Shown here: positions 51,249-60,373 of the stretch, one piece after another | Position numbering within the stretch: position 1 is the first letter of the stretch | How the letters are laid out: each line of letters begins with the position of its first letter | Assembly: GCA_964350195.1 (NCBI GenBank) | Contig: CAYGJB010000001.1 | Location: 1-64,000, forward strand | DNA: 64,000 nt | From: JAJCZB01 sp964350195 | GTDB lineage: Bacteria; Babelota; Babeliae; Babelales; Vermiphilaceae | Direction of reading: 5' to 3' | Made by a program: the position numbers and the translations under genes | Notes under the pieces: generated by a model | The model's database searches: none | What the model was told of the DNA's origin: nothing | What the model saw: the letters and a program-made list of their open reading frames with translations, nothing else

Positions 51249-53321
51249 ATGAGTTACCCACTAGGAAGATATAGAAACATTGGTATCGCTGCTCATATTG
51301 ACGCTGGTAAAACAACGGTTACTGAGCGTATTTTGTTTTACACGGGCATTTCCCATAAAATGGGTGAAGTGCACGAGGGTGAAGCAACGATGGATTGGAT
51401 GGAGCAAGAGCGCGAACGCGGTATTACCATTACTTCAGCGGCAACGACCTGCTTCTGGAAAGATAATCAAATCAATATTATTGATACGCCGGGACATATT
51501 GATTTTACTATTGAGGTTGAGCGTTCATTACGTGTGCTTGATGGTGTAGTTGCAGTTTTTTCTGGTGTTGAAGGTGTGCAGCCACAATCAGAAACGGTGT
51601 GGCGTCAAGCGAACCGCTATAAAGTTCCTCGTATTGTTTTTATTAATAAGCTTGATCGCATAGGTGCTGATTATCATCGAGTGGTAAATGATATCAATAA
51701 GCGTTTGCACGCTCATGCATTGCCGATGCAAATGCAGGTTGGGTATTCTGAAAATTTTAACGCTATTATTGATGTGCTTACCCGTAAGATGGCCACTTTT
51801 TTGGGTGATATGGGTCAAGATATACAGTGGCAAGAAGTTCCAACAGAACACAGAGAGCAAATGGAAAAAATGCGTACGCGTATTGTGGAAACAGCGTGCG
51901 AATTTGATGATATGCTTGCAGATAAATTTTTAAACGAAGAAGAGATTTCTTTAGAAGAAATAAAAAACGCTTTGCGTAAGGGTGTTATAGCTCAAAAAGT
52001 TGTATTAGCGTTTTGCGGAAGTGCCTTTAAGAATAAAGGTGTTCAGCTTGTGCTAGATGCTGTGGTTGATTATCTTCCTTCTCCATTAGATGTTCCTCCC
52101 GTTGAAGGGTTTTTGCCTGATGCGGATGAAAATATTGCTATTCATCCTGATCCTAGCGGTGCGTTTAATGCGTTAGTATTTAAAATTATGACTGACCCGT
52201 ACGTAGGTGTGTTAAACTTTATACGTGTGTATTCAGGAGAGCTCAAAGCTGGTTCATATGTATATAATGCGCGATCAGGTTCAAAGGAGCGGGTGAGCCG
52301 TTTGCTGAAAATGCATGCCAATAAGCGTGAAGAGATAACTTCAGTTCATGCTGGAGATATTGCAGCTGTTATTGGGATTAAAGATTCTAATACCGGGGAT
52401 ACTCTGTGCGAACAAGGTACGAACGTACTTCTTGAATCAATTGATATTCCGCATCCAGTTATTTCGACTTCTATTGAGCCAAAGAATAAAGCTGATTATG
52501 AAAAGATGGGAATTGCTTTAAAGAAGCTTATGCAAGAGGATCCATCGTTTAGATTTTCATATAATGAAGAGACTGGTCAAACGGAGATTTCAGGAATGGG
52601 CGAGCTCCATCTTGAAATCATTGTTGATAGATTAAGAAGAGAGCACAAACTTGACGTTGCGCAAGGAAAATTGCAGGTTGCCTATAAAGAGACTATTCAA
52701 TCGCCAGCAGACGCAGAAGGCAAGTTCGTTCGTCAATCTGGTGGTCGTGGCCAATATGGACATGTGTGGATCAAGATGGAACCACTTGAACGCGGTAAAG
52801 GATTTGAATTTGTCGATAAAGTTGTAGGTGGTAACATTCCAAAAGAATTTATTCCTGGTGTTGAAAAAGGTATTAACGAATCGCTTACAAACGGGATTCT
52901 TGGTGGTTATCCAGTAGTGGACTGTCGCGTTACGTTATATGATGGTTCATATCATGATGTAGACTCCTCTGAAATTGCATTTAAAGTTGCAGCTTCGATG
53001 GCGTTTAGATCTGCAATGGGTAAAGCGTCTCCTGTGCTACTTGAGCCTATAATGAAGGTAGTAGTAGAAACGCCAGAGGAATATATGGGTGATGTAATGG
53101 GGGACTTGAACTCGCGTCGTGGTCGTATCCTTGGCATGGAAGCGCAAGGTGAAAAGCAGGAAATTACTGCTGAAGTACCACTTGGTGAAATGTTTGGCTA
53201 TGTGTCTTCTTTGCGATCTATGGCAAAGGGACGTGCGGGGTACTCGATGGAATTCGAGTGCTATCGTGAGGTAGCTAAAAATGTTCAAGAAGATTTGATT
53301 AAGAAAAATAACGCTTCATAA
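51249..53321 (+). CDS. fusA: Elongation factor G
   Basis: A 690-residue translocase GTPase. G1 AHIDAGKTT, G2 RGITI, G3 DTPGHIDF, G4 NKLDRIGAD, domain II and the domain IV tip GGRGQYGHVW, then domain V with PLGEMFGYVSSLRSMAKGRAGYSMEF are all present. Only one copy in the window. Starts 11 nt after rpsG with AAGG upstream and is followed by tuf after 21 nt. Confidence 0.97.
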   Translation: MSYPLGRYRNIGIAAHIDAGKTTVTERILFYTGISHKMGEVHEGEATMDWMEQERERGITITSAATTCFWKDNQINIIDTPGHIDFTIEVERSLRVLDGVVAVFSGVEGVQPQSETVWRQANRYKVPRIVFINKLDRIGADYHRVVNDINKRLHAHALPMQMQVGYSENFNAIIDVLTRKMATFLGDMGQDIQWQEVPTEHREQMEKMRTRIVETACEFDDMLADKFLNEEEISLEEIKNALRKGVIAQKVVLAFCGSAFKNKGVQLVLDAVVDYLPSPLDVPPVEGFLPDADENIAIHPDPSGAFNALVFKIMTDPYVGVLNFIRVYSGELKAGSYVYNARSGSKERVSRLLKMHANKREEITSVHAGDIAAVIGIKDSNTGDTLCEQGTNVLLESIDIPHPVISTSIEPKNKADYEKMGIALKKLMQEDPSFRFSYNEETGQTEISGMGELHLEIIVDRLRREHKLDVAQGKLQVAYKETIQSPADAEGKFVRQSGGRGQYGHVWIKMEPLERGKGFEFVDKVVGGNIPKEFIPGVEKGINESLTNGILGGYPVVDCRVTLYDGSYHDVDSSEIAFKVAASMAFRSAMGKASPVLLEPIMKVVVETPEEYMGDVMGDLNSRRGRILGMEAQGEKQEITAEVPLGEMFGYVSSLRSMAKGRAGYSMEFECYREVAKNVQEDLIKKNNAS

Positions 53322-53342
53322 ACTTTGTCAGGAGTTATAACA

Positions 53343-54533
53343 ATGGCTAGAGATGTCTTTGAGCGGAATAAACCGCATTTAAACGTTGGTACAATTGGTC
53401 ACGTTGATCATGGTAAAACCACCTTAACAGCTGCTATTACGAAGCATCAGGCTTCAAAAGGGCATGCTGAAGCAAAAGCATTTAATGAAATTGATAATGC
53501 GCCAGAGGAAAGAGAACGTGGAATCACTATTTCAACTTCACACGTTGAATATGAAACACCTAAGCGTCACTATGCGCATATCGATTGTCCGGGTCACGCT
53601 GACTACGTTAAAAATATGATCACCGGTGCTGCTCAAATGGATGGCGCTATTCTAGTAGTTTCTGCTGTTGATGGAGCAATGCCTCAAACTCGTGAGCATA
53701 TTGTATTGGCAAAAAACGTAAACGTGCCTTCGCTGGTTGTATATCTTAACAAGTGCGACATGGTAGATGACCCTGAAATGATTGATATGGTAGAAGAAGA
53801 AATTCGTGAACTTCTATCTAAATATGATTTTCCAGGGGATGATATTCCTGTTGTTCGCGGTTCAGCATTAAAAGCTCTTGAAGGTGTAGATTCTGAATTG
53901 GGAATATCTTCAATTGATAGATTAATGGATGCTATTGATACCTATGTTCCTGAACCAAAGCGAGATCTTGATAAGCCATTTTTGATGCCTGTTGAAGGTG
54001 TGTTTTCAATTTCTGGTCGCGGAACTGTTGCAACCGGTAAAATTGATCAAGGTCAAATTAAGGTTGGCGAAGAAGTTGAGGTTATTGGTTTTGGTGAAAC
54101 AATCAAAACAGTTGTGACTGGTGTTGAAATGTTTAGAAAGCTTCTAAACTCTGGTCAAGCAGGTGATAACGTTGGGTTGCTTCTTCGTGGTGTGAAGAAA
54201 GAAGATATTGAACGTGGGATGGTAGTTGCAAAACCAGGTACTGTTAAACCACATAAGAAATTTAAATGTAAAGCGTACATTTTATCCAAAGATGAAGGTG
54301 GTCGTCATAGCCCATTCTTTAAAGGATACCGTCCACAATTTTACTTTAGAACAACTGACGTTACCGGTGTAGTTACGTTACCTGAGGGTCGCGAAATGGT
54401 TATGCCTGGTGACAACGTTGATTTAAACGTTGAATTGATTTCGCCAATCGCAATGAACAAAGATTTGCGTTTTGCAATTCGTGAAGGCGGTAGAACAGTG
54501 GGTTCTGGTGTAGTAACTGAAATTGTAGAGTAG
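53343..54533 (+). CDS. tuf: Elongation factor Tu
   Basis: A 396-residue GTPase that brings aminoacyl-tRNA to the ribosome. GHVDHGKTTL, RGITI, DCPGHADYVKNMITG, NKCDMVD and GSALKAL (G1-G5) are intact, with domains II and III complete. ATG 53343 (MARDVFERNKPHLNVGTIG) has AGGAG 8 nt upstream; an earlier codon adds six unlikely residues. It bridges the str and S10 operons. No second tuf copy lies at the tRNA cluster at the window start, where many bacteria keep tufB. Confidence 0.97.
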   Translation: MARDVFERNKPHLNVGTIGHVDHGKTTLTAAITKHQASKGHAEAKAFNEIDNAPEERERGITISTSHVEYETPKRHYAHIDCPGHADYVKNMITGAAQMDGAILVVSAVDGAMPQTREHIVLAKNVNVPSLVVYLNKCDMVDDPEMIDMVEEEIRELLSKYDFPGDDIPVVRGSALKALEGVDSELGISSIDRLMDAIDTYVPEPKRDLDKPFLMPVEGVFSISGRGTVATGKIDQGQIKVGEEVEVIGFGETIKTVVTGVEMFRKLLNSGQAGDNVGLLLRGVKKEDIERGMVVAKPGTVKPHKKFKCKAYILSKDEGGRHSPFFKGYRPQFYFRTTDVTGVVTLPEGREMVMPGDNVDLNVELISPIAMNKDLRFAIREGGRTVGSGVVTEIVE

Positions 54534-54540
54534 GGTGGTC

Positions 54541-54846
54541 ATGAAGAAACAACGCATTCGTCTCAGGCTAAAATCGTATGATCATCGCTTGCTTGATAAT
54601 GCTGTAAAGCAGATTGTTTTGACTGTGAGAAGAACAGGCGCCCAGCTTATGGGGCCTGTTCCTTTGCCTAATAAGCAACAAATCTTTACAGTATTACGAT
54701 CTCCTCATGTAGATAAAAAATCACGTGAGCAGTTTGAGATTACAACTCACAAGCGCGTATTAGATATTGTTTCGCCTTCTGATAAGACAATGGATGCACT
54801 TATGAAATTAAGTATTTCATCCGGTGTTGATGTAGAAATTAAATAA
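54541..54846 (+). CDS. rpsJ: Ribosomal protein uS10
   Basis: A 101-residue 30S protein and first gene of the S10 operon. KQRIRLRLKSYDHRLLD opens it; RTGAQLMGPVPLPNKQQIFTVLRSPHVDKKSREQFE is the family core. It also acts with NusB in antitermination. ATG 54541 is preferred over GTG 54535. Only 7 nt from tuf, so the usual S10 leader with its L4 regulatory hairpin is missing here. Confidence 0.96.
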   Translation: MKKQRIRLRLKSYDHRLLDNAVKQIVLTVRRTGAQLMGPVPLPNKQQIFTVLRSPHVDKKSREQFEITTHKRVLDIVSPSDKTMDALMKLSISSGVDVEIK

Positions 54847-54860
54847 CGAGAGGTCCTCCA

Positions 54861-55484
54861 ATGGTTTCCGGGATATGGGGAAAAAAGATCGGTATGGCCC
54901 AACTTTTTAGCGGTGACAAGGTTGTTCCTGTTACGGCAATTGATGTAGGTAATTGGGTTGTAACTGGTACAAAAACAAAAGTGCGAGATGGCTATAATGC
55001 TATACAGGTAGGCCAACCAAGAAGGCGTTACCTTGGCCAAGAGTCATCTATTTTATGGGCAAAAAAGCCTAAGCAGTATTTTACAGTTATTCGAGAAATT
55101 AAAATTGATGAGCTCCCTGCGGGTATAACTATTGGACGACCAGCTTCGTTTCATAATCAAATGAAGATGGGCGATTTAGTGAATGTATTTGGCACTACCA
55201 AGGGAAAAGGATTTGCTGGTGTTGTAAAGCGATGGAATTTTGCGGGTCCTCCGGGAAGTCATGGTTCAACCATGGGTAAGACTACGGGTTCTATTGGTTT
55301 TATGCGTTCGCAAGGGCGTGTTCTAAAGGGTAAAAAAATGCCTGGTCATATGGGTGTGAAGCAACGAAGTATTCGTGGCTTGGACATCGTAAAAATCGCT
55401 GAAGATGCACCGGTGATTTTCGTTAAAGGTTCTGTGCCCGGACATGCAGGTTCATTGGTTTATATTCAACGACAGGCAAAGTAG
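54861..55484 (+). CDS. rplC: Ribosomal protein uL3
   Basis: A 207-residue peptidyl-transferase-near protein. SGIWGKKIGMAQLF at the start, the central extension GPPGSHGSTMGKTTGSIG and KGKKMPGHMG loop, and VPGHAGSLVYI at the end match the family. The Gln methylation site of E. coli (GGPMSHG..Q) is not conserved in this version, judged by eye. Fourteen nt after rpsJ with GAGAGG upstream. Confidence 0.95.
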   Translation: MVSGIWGKKIGMAQLFSGDKVVPVTAIDVGNWVVTGTKTKVRDGYNAIQVGQPRRRYLGQESSILWAKKPKQYFTVIREIKIDELPAGITIGRPASFHNQMKMGDLVNVFGTTKGKGFAGVVKRWNFAGPPGSHGSTMGKTTGSIGFMRSQGRVLKGKKMPGHMGVKQRSIRGLDIVKIAEDAPVIFVKGSVPGHAGSLVYIQRQAK

Positions 55485-55491
55485 GTTAATC

Positions 55492-56133
55492 ATGAGTAAG
55501 CAAAAAGCTGATTCATTATCTCATATATTATCACTTTCAGACTTAGGTGTTTCTGTGCCAAAGAAGCTTGCTTCAGAAAAGCAGTTTGCTGTATGGATTC
55601 GGGCACTTATGCAGAATTGGCGCCAAGGGACTGTTGGTGTTAAAGGACGTTCTGATGTAGCTCGTTCAAATAAAAAGCCATGGAAACAGAAGGGAACAGG
55701 GCGAGCGCGAGCTGGTTCTGCACGATCACCTTTGTGGCGTGGTGGCGGTGTAATATTCGGGCCACAAGCTCGCGTAAAACAGTTATCGGTTCCTAAATCA
55801 ATTAGAGCTCAGGTGCTAAATAGGCTTCTTATTGAAAGAATCGACGACAAAAAAGTTATTACGGTAGATTGGACAATTGAAGGTACTGTGCCAAAGACAG
55901 CACAAGCAGCAAAAATGTTACAATCAATTAGTTTGCAGAATAAAAAAGTTACGGTGTTTTTATCTCCTGATGATGTGCTGAACTATGGTTCATTTACAAA
56001 TATGCCGCAGATTCAAGTACTTCTTTTTGATCAGCCAAACGCCTACGATTTAGCCAATAGTCAATATTGGCTTGTGTTAAAAAAAGACGTTGATTCATTT
56101 AAGCATATGGTGGGACAATGGCAGCGCAATTAA
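55492..56133 (+). CDS. rplD: Ribosomal protein uL4
   Basis: A 213-residue exit-tunnel protein. The long loop KKPWKQKGTGRARAGSARSPLWRGGGVIFGP (residues about 60-90) is typical, and the C-terminal Rossmann-like half is complete. ATG 55492 lies 7 nt after rplC; an earlier in-frame ATG inside rplC would add 16 residues from another gene. The last 16 nt overlap rplW. In E. coli L4 represses the S10 operon through a leader not found here. Confidence 0.94.
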   Translation: MSKQKADSLSHILSLSDLGVSVPKKLASEKQFAVWIRALMQNWRQGTVGVKGRSDVARSNKKPWKQKGTGRARAGSARSPLWRGGGVIFGPQARVKQLSVPKSIRAQVLNRLLIERIDDKKVITVDWTIEGTVPKTAQAAKMLQSISLQNKKVTVFLSPDDVLNYGSFTNMPQIQVLLFDQPNAYDLANSQYWLVLKKDVDSFKHMVGQWQRN

Positions 56134-56471
56134 CTAAGTATGATATTATCAAAGGCCCGATAATTTCTGATAAAGCATATAAGCTGAATCAGAAGGAGAA
56201 GCAATTGGTTCTTCAAGTTCATCCTTTTGCAAATAAGCCAATGATTAAAGATGCTATTGAAAAGCTTTTTAATGTAAAAGTTAAGGCAGTTCGTACGCTC
56301 ATTCAAAAGAAATCGTCACTGCGTGCGACAGAGAAAAAGTATAGGTCTAAACCTTCAATTAAGCGAAATAAAGTTGCGTATGTAACTCTTGCTGAAGGGT
56401 ATTCCTTAAATTTATTTGAACAAGCAGGTGCTTCTCAAGCAGAAGAACCAAAACAAACTAAGGCGGCTTAA
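56118..56471 (+). CDS. rplW: Ribosomal protein uL23
   Basis: A 117-residue tunnel-exit protein that docks trigger factor and SRP. YDIIKGPIISDKAYKLN and LFNVKVKAVRTLIQK are the core motifs; an acidic-to-Lys tail of about 20 residues follows. It overlaps the 3' end of rplD by 16 nt, so its ribosome-binding site (GTGGGAC) is within rplD. Confidence 0.94.
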   Translation: MAAQLTKYDIIKGPIISDKAYKLNQKEKQLVLQVHPFANKPMIKDAIEKLFNVKVKAVRTLIQKKSSLRATEKKYRSKPSIKRNKVAYVTLAEGYSLNLFEQAGASQAEEPKQTKAA

Positions 56472-56503
56472 AAGCAGCCATTTATGGGTGAAAAGGTATT
56501 AGT

Positions 56504-57334
56504 ATGGCTATGATACGTAAAAAGCCAAGAACACCGGCATCACGTTTTCAAACGACTATAAGTTCGAAGGATCTTACTAAAAAGAAGCCTGAAAAACGCT
56601 TAGTAAAAGGTCTGAAGAAATCGGGCGGACGAAACGTGTACGGAAGAATTACTGTGCGTCATCGTGGTGGTGGTGCAGCTCGCAAATATCGTATGATTGA
56701 TTTTGGTCGAGCGGAACGTGATGTTCCTGGAAAAGTTACTGCTATTGAATATGATCCAAACAGAAACGTAAATATTGCTTTAATCACGTATGCTAGTGGT
56801 GCAAAAAGTTATATGTTGCATCCTGCTGGATTGGAAATTGGCGACACGGTTATGGCAAGCGAGAAAACTGAGGCCAAGCTTGGACATGCGCTTCCACTAA
56901 AAATGATTCCTGTTGGTTTCATGGTGCATAACATTGAAATTCGTCCTCAATCACGTGGCACTTTTGCTCGTAGTGCTGGTACTGCAGCGCAAATAATGGC
57001 TAAGGCGGATGAGCGTATTACGCTTAAGATGCCTTCTGGTGAAATTCGTATGGTACCGGAAAAAAGCTGGGCTACTGTAGGTATTTTAGGTAATGCAGAC
57101 TATAAGAATATTAGATGGGGTAAAGCAGGCCGTATGAGACATCGTGGTATTCGTCCAACCGTACGAGGTATGGCGATGAATCCGGTAGATCATCCTCATG
57201 GTGGTGGTGAAGGACGTTCCAAATCAGGCTCGCATCCACGGTCTCCTTGGGGTAAGGGCGCAAAAGGTACGCGAACACGTAAGCGCACCAATCCGCTGAT
57301 TGTTAGAAGAAGAAAATCGAAAAAGAATAAATAG
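56504..57334 (+). CDS. rplB: Ribosomal protein uL2
   Basis: A 276-residue protein near the peptidyl-transferase centre. GRNVYGRITVRHRGGGAARKYR, VTAIEYDPNRNVNIALI and the strictly conserved NPVDHPHGGGEG loop with its catalytic-region His, then SPWGKGAKGTRTRKR are present. AAAGGTATT precedes the ATG, 32 nt after rplW. Confidence 0.97.
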   Translation: MAMIRKKPRTPASRFQTTISSKDLTKKKPEKRLVKGLKKSGGRNVYGRITVRHRGGGAARKYRMIDFGRAERDVPGKVTAIEYDPNRNVNIALITYASGAKSYMLHPAGLEIGDTVMASEKTEAKLGHALPLKMIPVGFMVHNIEIRPQSRGTFARSAGTAAQIMAKADERITLKMPSGEIRMVPEKSWATVGILGNADYKNIRWGKAGRMRHRGIRPTVRGMAMNPVDHPHGGGEGRSKSGSHPRSPWGKGAKGTRTRKRTNPLIVRRRKSKKNK

Positions 57335-57345
57335 ATAGGTGCTTT

Positions 57346-57633
57346 ATGGCTCGTTCGGCAAAGAAAGGCCCATTTGTAGATGATTCGCTGCTTATTAAAG
57401 TAAAAGCTGCGAAAAATAAGAGTGGGAGGGAAGTTATCAAGACATGGTCTCGGCGTAGCATGATAACACCGGATTTCGTGGGGCTTACTTTTTCGGTTCA
57501 TAACGGAAAAAAATTTGTTTCTGTGTATGTAACTGAAAACATGGTTGGCCATATGCTCGGTGAATTTTCGCCGACAAGAACATTTAGATTACACAGTGGA
57601 CAGCGGCAGTCTGGCGCAACGACAAAGAAATAA
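57346..57633 (+). CDS. rpsS: Ribosomal protein uS19
   Basis: A 95-residue 30S head protein. MARSAKKGPFVDDSLLIK, TWSRRSMITPDFVGLTFSVHNGKKFVSVYV and MVGHMLGEFSPTRTF are typical. It follows rplB by 11 nt. The gap behind it (91 nt) is the longest inside the S10-spc block and contains a strong promoter-like sequence. Confidence 0.96.
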   Translation: MARSAKKGPFVDDSLLIKVKAAKNKSGREVIKTWSRRSMITPDFVGLTFSVHNGKKFVSVYVTENMVGHMLGEFSPTRTFRLHSGQRQSGATTKK

Positions 57634-57636
57634 AAT

Positions 57637-57665
57637 TTGTCACATGCCAGAAAATACGGTAAAAT
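57637..57665 (+). promoter_or_regulatory. Internal promoter between rpsS and rplV
   Basis: TTGTCA (57637-57642), 17-nt spacer, TAAAAT (57660-57665): five of six matches in each box. A start near 57672 would give a leader of about 50 nt before rplV. It would allow separate expression of rplV-rpsC-rplP and the spc genes. Confidence 0.6.
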
Positions 57666-57724
57666 ACGTATGAAAGCCTTTTCTGTTCATGCTTATTAAT
57701 ATTTGAGATTGTAGGGTTTATATA

Positions 57725-58090
57725 ATGCAGTTCAATGCAAAAGCTCGGTATATTCGTTTTTCGCCATATAAATTGCGTCCGTTGGCGGATGTTATTCGAG
57801 GAAAAAAAGTTGATTTTGCGCTTAATTGGCTTGCCACGGCAGCCTTAAAAAAAGCGTTGCCTCTCTCGAAAATTGTGGCATCTGCTGCTGCGAATGCAAA
57901 GCAGTTACAAGAAATTGATATGCGGAAACTAGTTATAAAAGATATACGTGTAGATCAGGGACCTGCTTATAAATATTTCAAGCCAGGTGCTATGGGCAGA
58001 TCTAACGTATATAAAAAGCGATTTAGCCACATTAGTGTTGTGTTAGAACCTATAGCAACAAAAGAGGTATCCCGTGGGACAAAAGGTTAA
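57725..58090 (+). CDS. rplV: Ribosomal protein uL22
   Basis: A 121-residue tunnel protein. RYIRFSPYKLRPLADVIRGKKV opens the globular part; the long beta hairpin ends GPAYKYFKPGAMGRSNVYKKRFSHISVVL. Its 3' end overlaps rpsC by 17 nt, which implies coupled translation. GTAGGG stands upstream. Confidence 0.95.
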   Translation: MQFNAKARYIRFSPYKLRPLADVIRGKKVDFALNWLATAALKKALPLSKIVASAAANAKQLQEIDMRKLVIKDIRVDQGPAYKYFKPGAMGRSNVYKKRFSHISVVLEPIATKEVSRGTKG

Positions 58091-58718
58091 TCCAGTAGGA
58101 TTTAGGATAGGTATATATCGAGACTGGGATGCACGTTGGTTTGCTCCGGGTCACGCCTATGGTAAAAGTTTGTTAGAAGATATTAAGATTCGTAAGCTTA
58201 TTGATAAGCAACTGAAACATGCGGAAATTGCCCGTGTTGAAATTGAAAAAGCGGGAGATAATTTAAGAATCATATTACACTCTGGTCGCCCTGGTGTGGT
58301 GATTGGTAAGGGTGGTAAAGAAATTGATTCATTACGAAAATTTTTTGCTCAAGCATTTGGTAAATCAAATGTAGAAATATCAGTGCAAGAAATAAAAAAG
58401 CCAGAGCTTGATGCGTTGTTAGTAGCAAAAAGTATTGCCGATCAATTAGAACGGCGTGTGAGTTATAAACGTGCTATGAAGCGTGCTCTAGCTTCTACAA
58501 TGCGGGCCGGTGCTCGCGGAATCAAAATAAGTGTTGCTGGTCGTTTGAATGGTGCGGAAATAGCACGGACTGAATGGCAACGTCTCGGATCTATACCGTT
58601 GCATACGTTACGCTCCGATATTGATTATGGAGAAGCAGAAGCTCTAACAACTTTTGGCCTTATCGGGGTAAAGGTGTGGATCTGTCGTGGTGAATATCAA
58701 CACGTTAATAAGCGCTAG
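58074..58718 (+). CDS. rpsC: Ribosomal protein uS3
   Basis: A 214-residue protein at the mRNA entry channel. GTG start giving MGQKVNPVGFRIGI; KH domain RPGVVIGKGGKEIDSL near residue 75; C-terminal domain with RAMKRALASTMRAGARGIKISVAGRLNGAEIAR and TFGLIGVKVWICRGE. It starts inside rplV. Confidence 0.96.
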   Translation: MGQKVNPVGFRIGIYRDWDARWFAPGHAYGKSLLEDIKIRKLIDKQLKHAEIARVEIEKAGDNLRIILHSGRPGVVIGKGGKEIDSLRKFFAQAFGKSNVEISVQEIKKPELDALLVAKSIADQLERRVSYKRAMKRALASTMRAGARGIKISVAGRLNGAEIARTEWQRLGSIPLHTLRSDIDYGEAEALTTFGLIGVKVWICRGEYQHVNKR

Positions 58719-58737
58719 CTCAATAGGTGGATAAATC

Positions 58738-59145
58738 ATGTTGATGCCAAAAAAAACAAAGTTTAGAAAAGTACAACGCGGTCGTATGAAGGGTGTTTCT
58801 AAGGGAGCTCGAGATATTGCCTTTGGGGAATATGGATTGCAAGCGGTTGAGCCTGCCTGGATGACTGCCCGTCAAATTGAAGCGATGCGTGTTACGTTAT
58901 CTCGACATTTGAAAAAAGTAGGGAAAATGTTCCTTCGCGTATTTCCTGATAAACCTGTAACTAAAAAGCCTGCGGAAACACGTATGGGTAAGGGTAAGGG
59001 TGGAGTTGAGGAATGGGTTGCTGTAGTAAAGCGTGAAAGAATCATATGCGAGATAGCTGGAATTAATGAGAAAGAAGCGCGTGATATTTTACGTGCTGCT
59101 ACATATAAGCTTCCAATGAAAACAAAATTTGTAAAACGAACATAA
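58738..59145 (+). CDS. rplP: Ribosomal protein uL16
   Basis: A 135-residue protein near the A site. MLMPKKTKFRKVQRGRMKG, GEYGLQAVEPAWMTARQIEA, TRMGKGKGGVEEWVAVVKRERIICEI are family signatures. Start ATG 58738 gives the common MLMPK opening; ATG 58744 is the alternative. Nineteen nt after rpsC. Confidence 0.96.
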   Translation: MLMPKKTKFRKVQRGRMKGVSKGARDIAFGEYGLQAVEPAWMTARQIEAMRVTLSRHLKKVGKMFLRVFPDKPVTKKPAETRMGKGKGGVEEWVAVVKRERIICEIAGINEKEARDILRAATYKLPMKTKFVKRT

Positions 59146-59163
59146 CTTGTGCGGATCATTGCA

Positions 59164-59382
59164 ATGAAGGTAACTAAAATAAAAGACGAGCTAAAGAAAA
59201 TGGATACGCTGCAACTGCAAGAGAAATTAGAGCAGTTGAGAGGGCAGCTTTTTACTTTGAAACTTAATGCTAAAACATCACATGTTAAAAACTATGCAGA
59301 GTTTAAGCAGTTAAGGCAGAGTATTGCTCGCGTATTAACCTTCATGAAACAAGATGAGTTAGCCACACAGGCAGCAGTTTAA
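59164..59382 (+). CDS. rpmC: Ribosomal protein uL29
   Basis: A 72-residue two-helix protein at the tunnel exit. MKVTKIKDELKKMDTLQLQEKLEQLRGQLFTLKLNA gives the antiparallel coiled coil, then LRQSIARVLTFM. ATG 59164 is chosen over GTG 59149 because the product then begins at the family position. Eighteen nt after rplP. Confidence 0.9.
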   Translation: MKVTKIKDELKKMDTLQLQEKLEQLRGQLFTLKLNAKTSHVKNYAEFKQLRQSIARVLTFMKQDELATQAAV

Positions 59383-59391
59383 AGGGTATTC

Positions 59392-59655
59392 ATGGCAGAA
59401 AAAGAACTGAAAAAAGGCCAATTGTACACAGGCGAAGTGATCTCTGATAAAATGGACAAGACGATTGTCGTGAATACGAAGCGTACATTAAAACATCCTC
59501 GCTTTCACAAAATTATCAGTAAGAATAAGAAATATAAAGTGCACGATGAGCAAGAAATAGCGAAGACCGGAGATATTGTAGAGTTCTATGAAGTACCTCC
59601 TATGTCTAAGTCCAAGTATATGCGTATTGCTCGTGTTGTTAAGACGCATTCGTAA
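59392..59655 (+). CDS. rpsQ: Ribosomal protein uS17
   Basis: An 87-residue OB-fold protein. GEVISDKMDKTIVVNTKRTLKHPRFHKII and DIVEFYEVPPMSKSKYMRIARVV match the family. Ten nt after rpmC, with AAAGGG before the ATG. Confidence 0.95.
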   Translation: MAEKELKKGQLYTGEVISDKMDKTIVVNTKRTLKHPRFHKIISKNKKYKVHDEQEIAKTGDIVEFYEVPPMSKSKYMRIARVVKTHS

Positions 59656-59669
59656 TTTAGGGTAATGGT

Positions 59670-60038
59670 ATGGTTCAAAAAGAATCTTATTTAGACGTTG
59701 CAGATAACTCAGGCGCCAAAGAGTTGCAAGTTATTCATATAATTGGCGGTACCGGCAAGCGCTATGCTCGTCTTGGCGATACAGTAAAATGCGCAGTAAA
59801 AAAAGCAATTCCGGGTGGCACGGTTAAAAAGGGCCAAGTAGTTACTGCTGTGGTCGTTCGAGCACGTAAAGAATTTCGCAGAGAAGACGGAAGCTACATT
59901 CGTTTTGGTGATAATGCCGGAGTGGTTATTTCCAAAGAGGGTGAAATGGTAGGTACCCGTGTTTTTGGTCCAATCGCACGGGAATTGCGTGGAAAAACTT
60001 TTTCAAAAATTATTTCATTAGCACCAGAAGTGTTATAA
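59670..60038 (+). CDS. rplN: Ribosomal protein uL14
   Basis: A 122-residue protein at the subunit interface. VQKESYLDVADNSGAKELQVIHIIGG, GDTVKCAVKKAIPGG, VVVRARKEFRREDGSYIRFGDNAGVVI and RVFGPIARELR are all typical. Fourteen nt after rpsQ. Confidence 0.97.
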   Translation: MVQKESYLDVADNSGAKELQVIHIIGGTGKRYARLGDTVKCAVKKAIPGGTVKKGQVVTAVVVRARKEFRREDGSYIRFGDNAGVVISKEGEMVGTRVFGPIARELRGKTFSKIISLAPEVL

Positions 60039-60047
60039 AGGGATTCC

Positions 60048-60362
60048 ATGCTAGCAAGAATTAAAAAAAATGACCAAGTAAAAGTAATTACCGGAAAAGA
60101 TAAAAATAAAATAGGTTCGGTAATCAAAGTTCTTCCCAAGAAAAGTAAGGCTTTGGTGAAAGATGTTGCTATAGTTACGCGTCATGTAAAGCCACGTAAA
60201 GCAGGAGAACAAGGCGGTATTCGTAAGGAAGAGAGCTATATCTCTCTTAGTAAGATTATGCCAATTTGTTCAGCATGTAAAAAAGCTACTCGTGTAAATA
60301 CGAAGTTGTTAGAAAGTGGTAAAAGAGCTCGTATCTGTAACCGTTGTAAAGAAACATTTTAA
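60048..60362 (+). CDS. rplX: Ribosomal protein uL24, zinc-ribbon C terminus
   Basis: A 104-residue protein. KOW motif IKKNDQVKVITGKDKNKIGSVIKVL at the start, then HVKPRKAGEQGGIRKEE. The C terminus carries two CxxC pairs (CSAC about residue 78 and CNRC about 98), a zinc-binding form found in some bacteria and absent from E. coli L24. With bL33 and the zinc-type uS14, several ribosomal proteins here use zinc. Confidence 0.95.
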   Translation: MLARIKKNDQVKVITGKDKNKIGSVIKVLPKKSKALVKDVAIVTRHVKPRKAGEQGGIRKEESYISLSKIMPICSACKKATRVNTKLLESGKRARICNRCKETF

Positions 60363-60373
60363 GGGGTTCTGGA

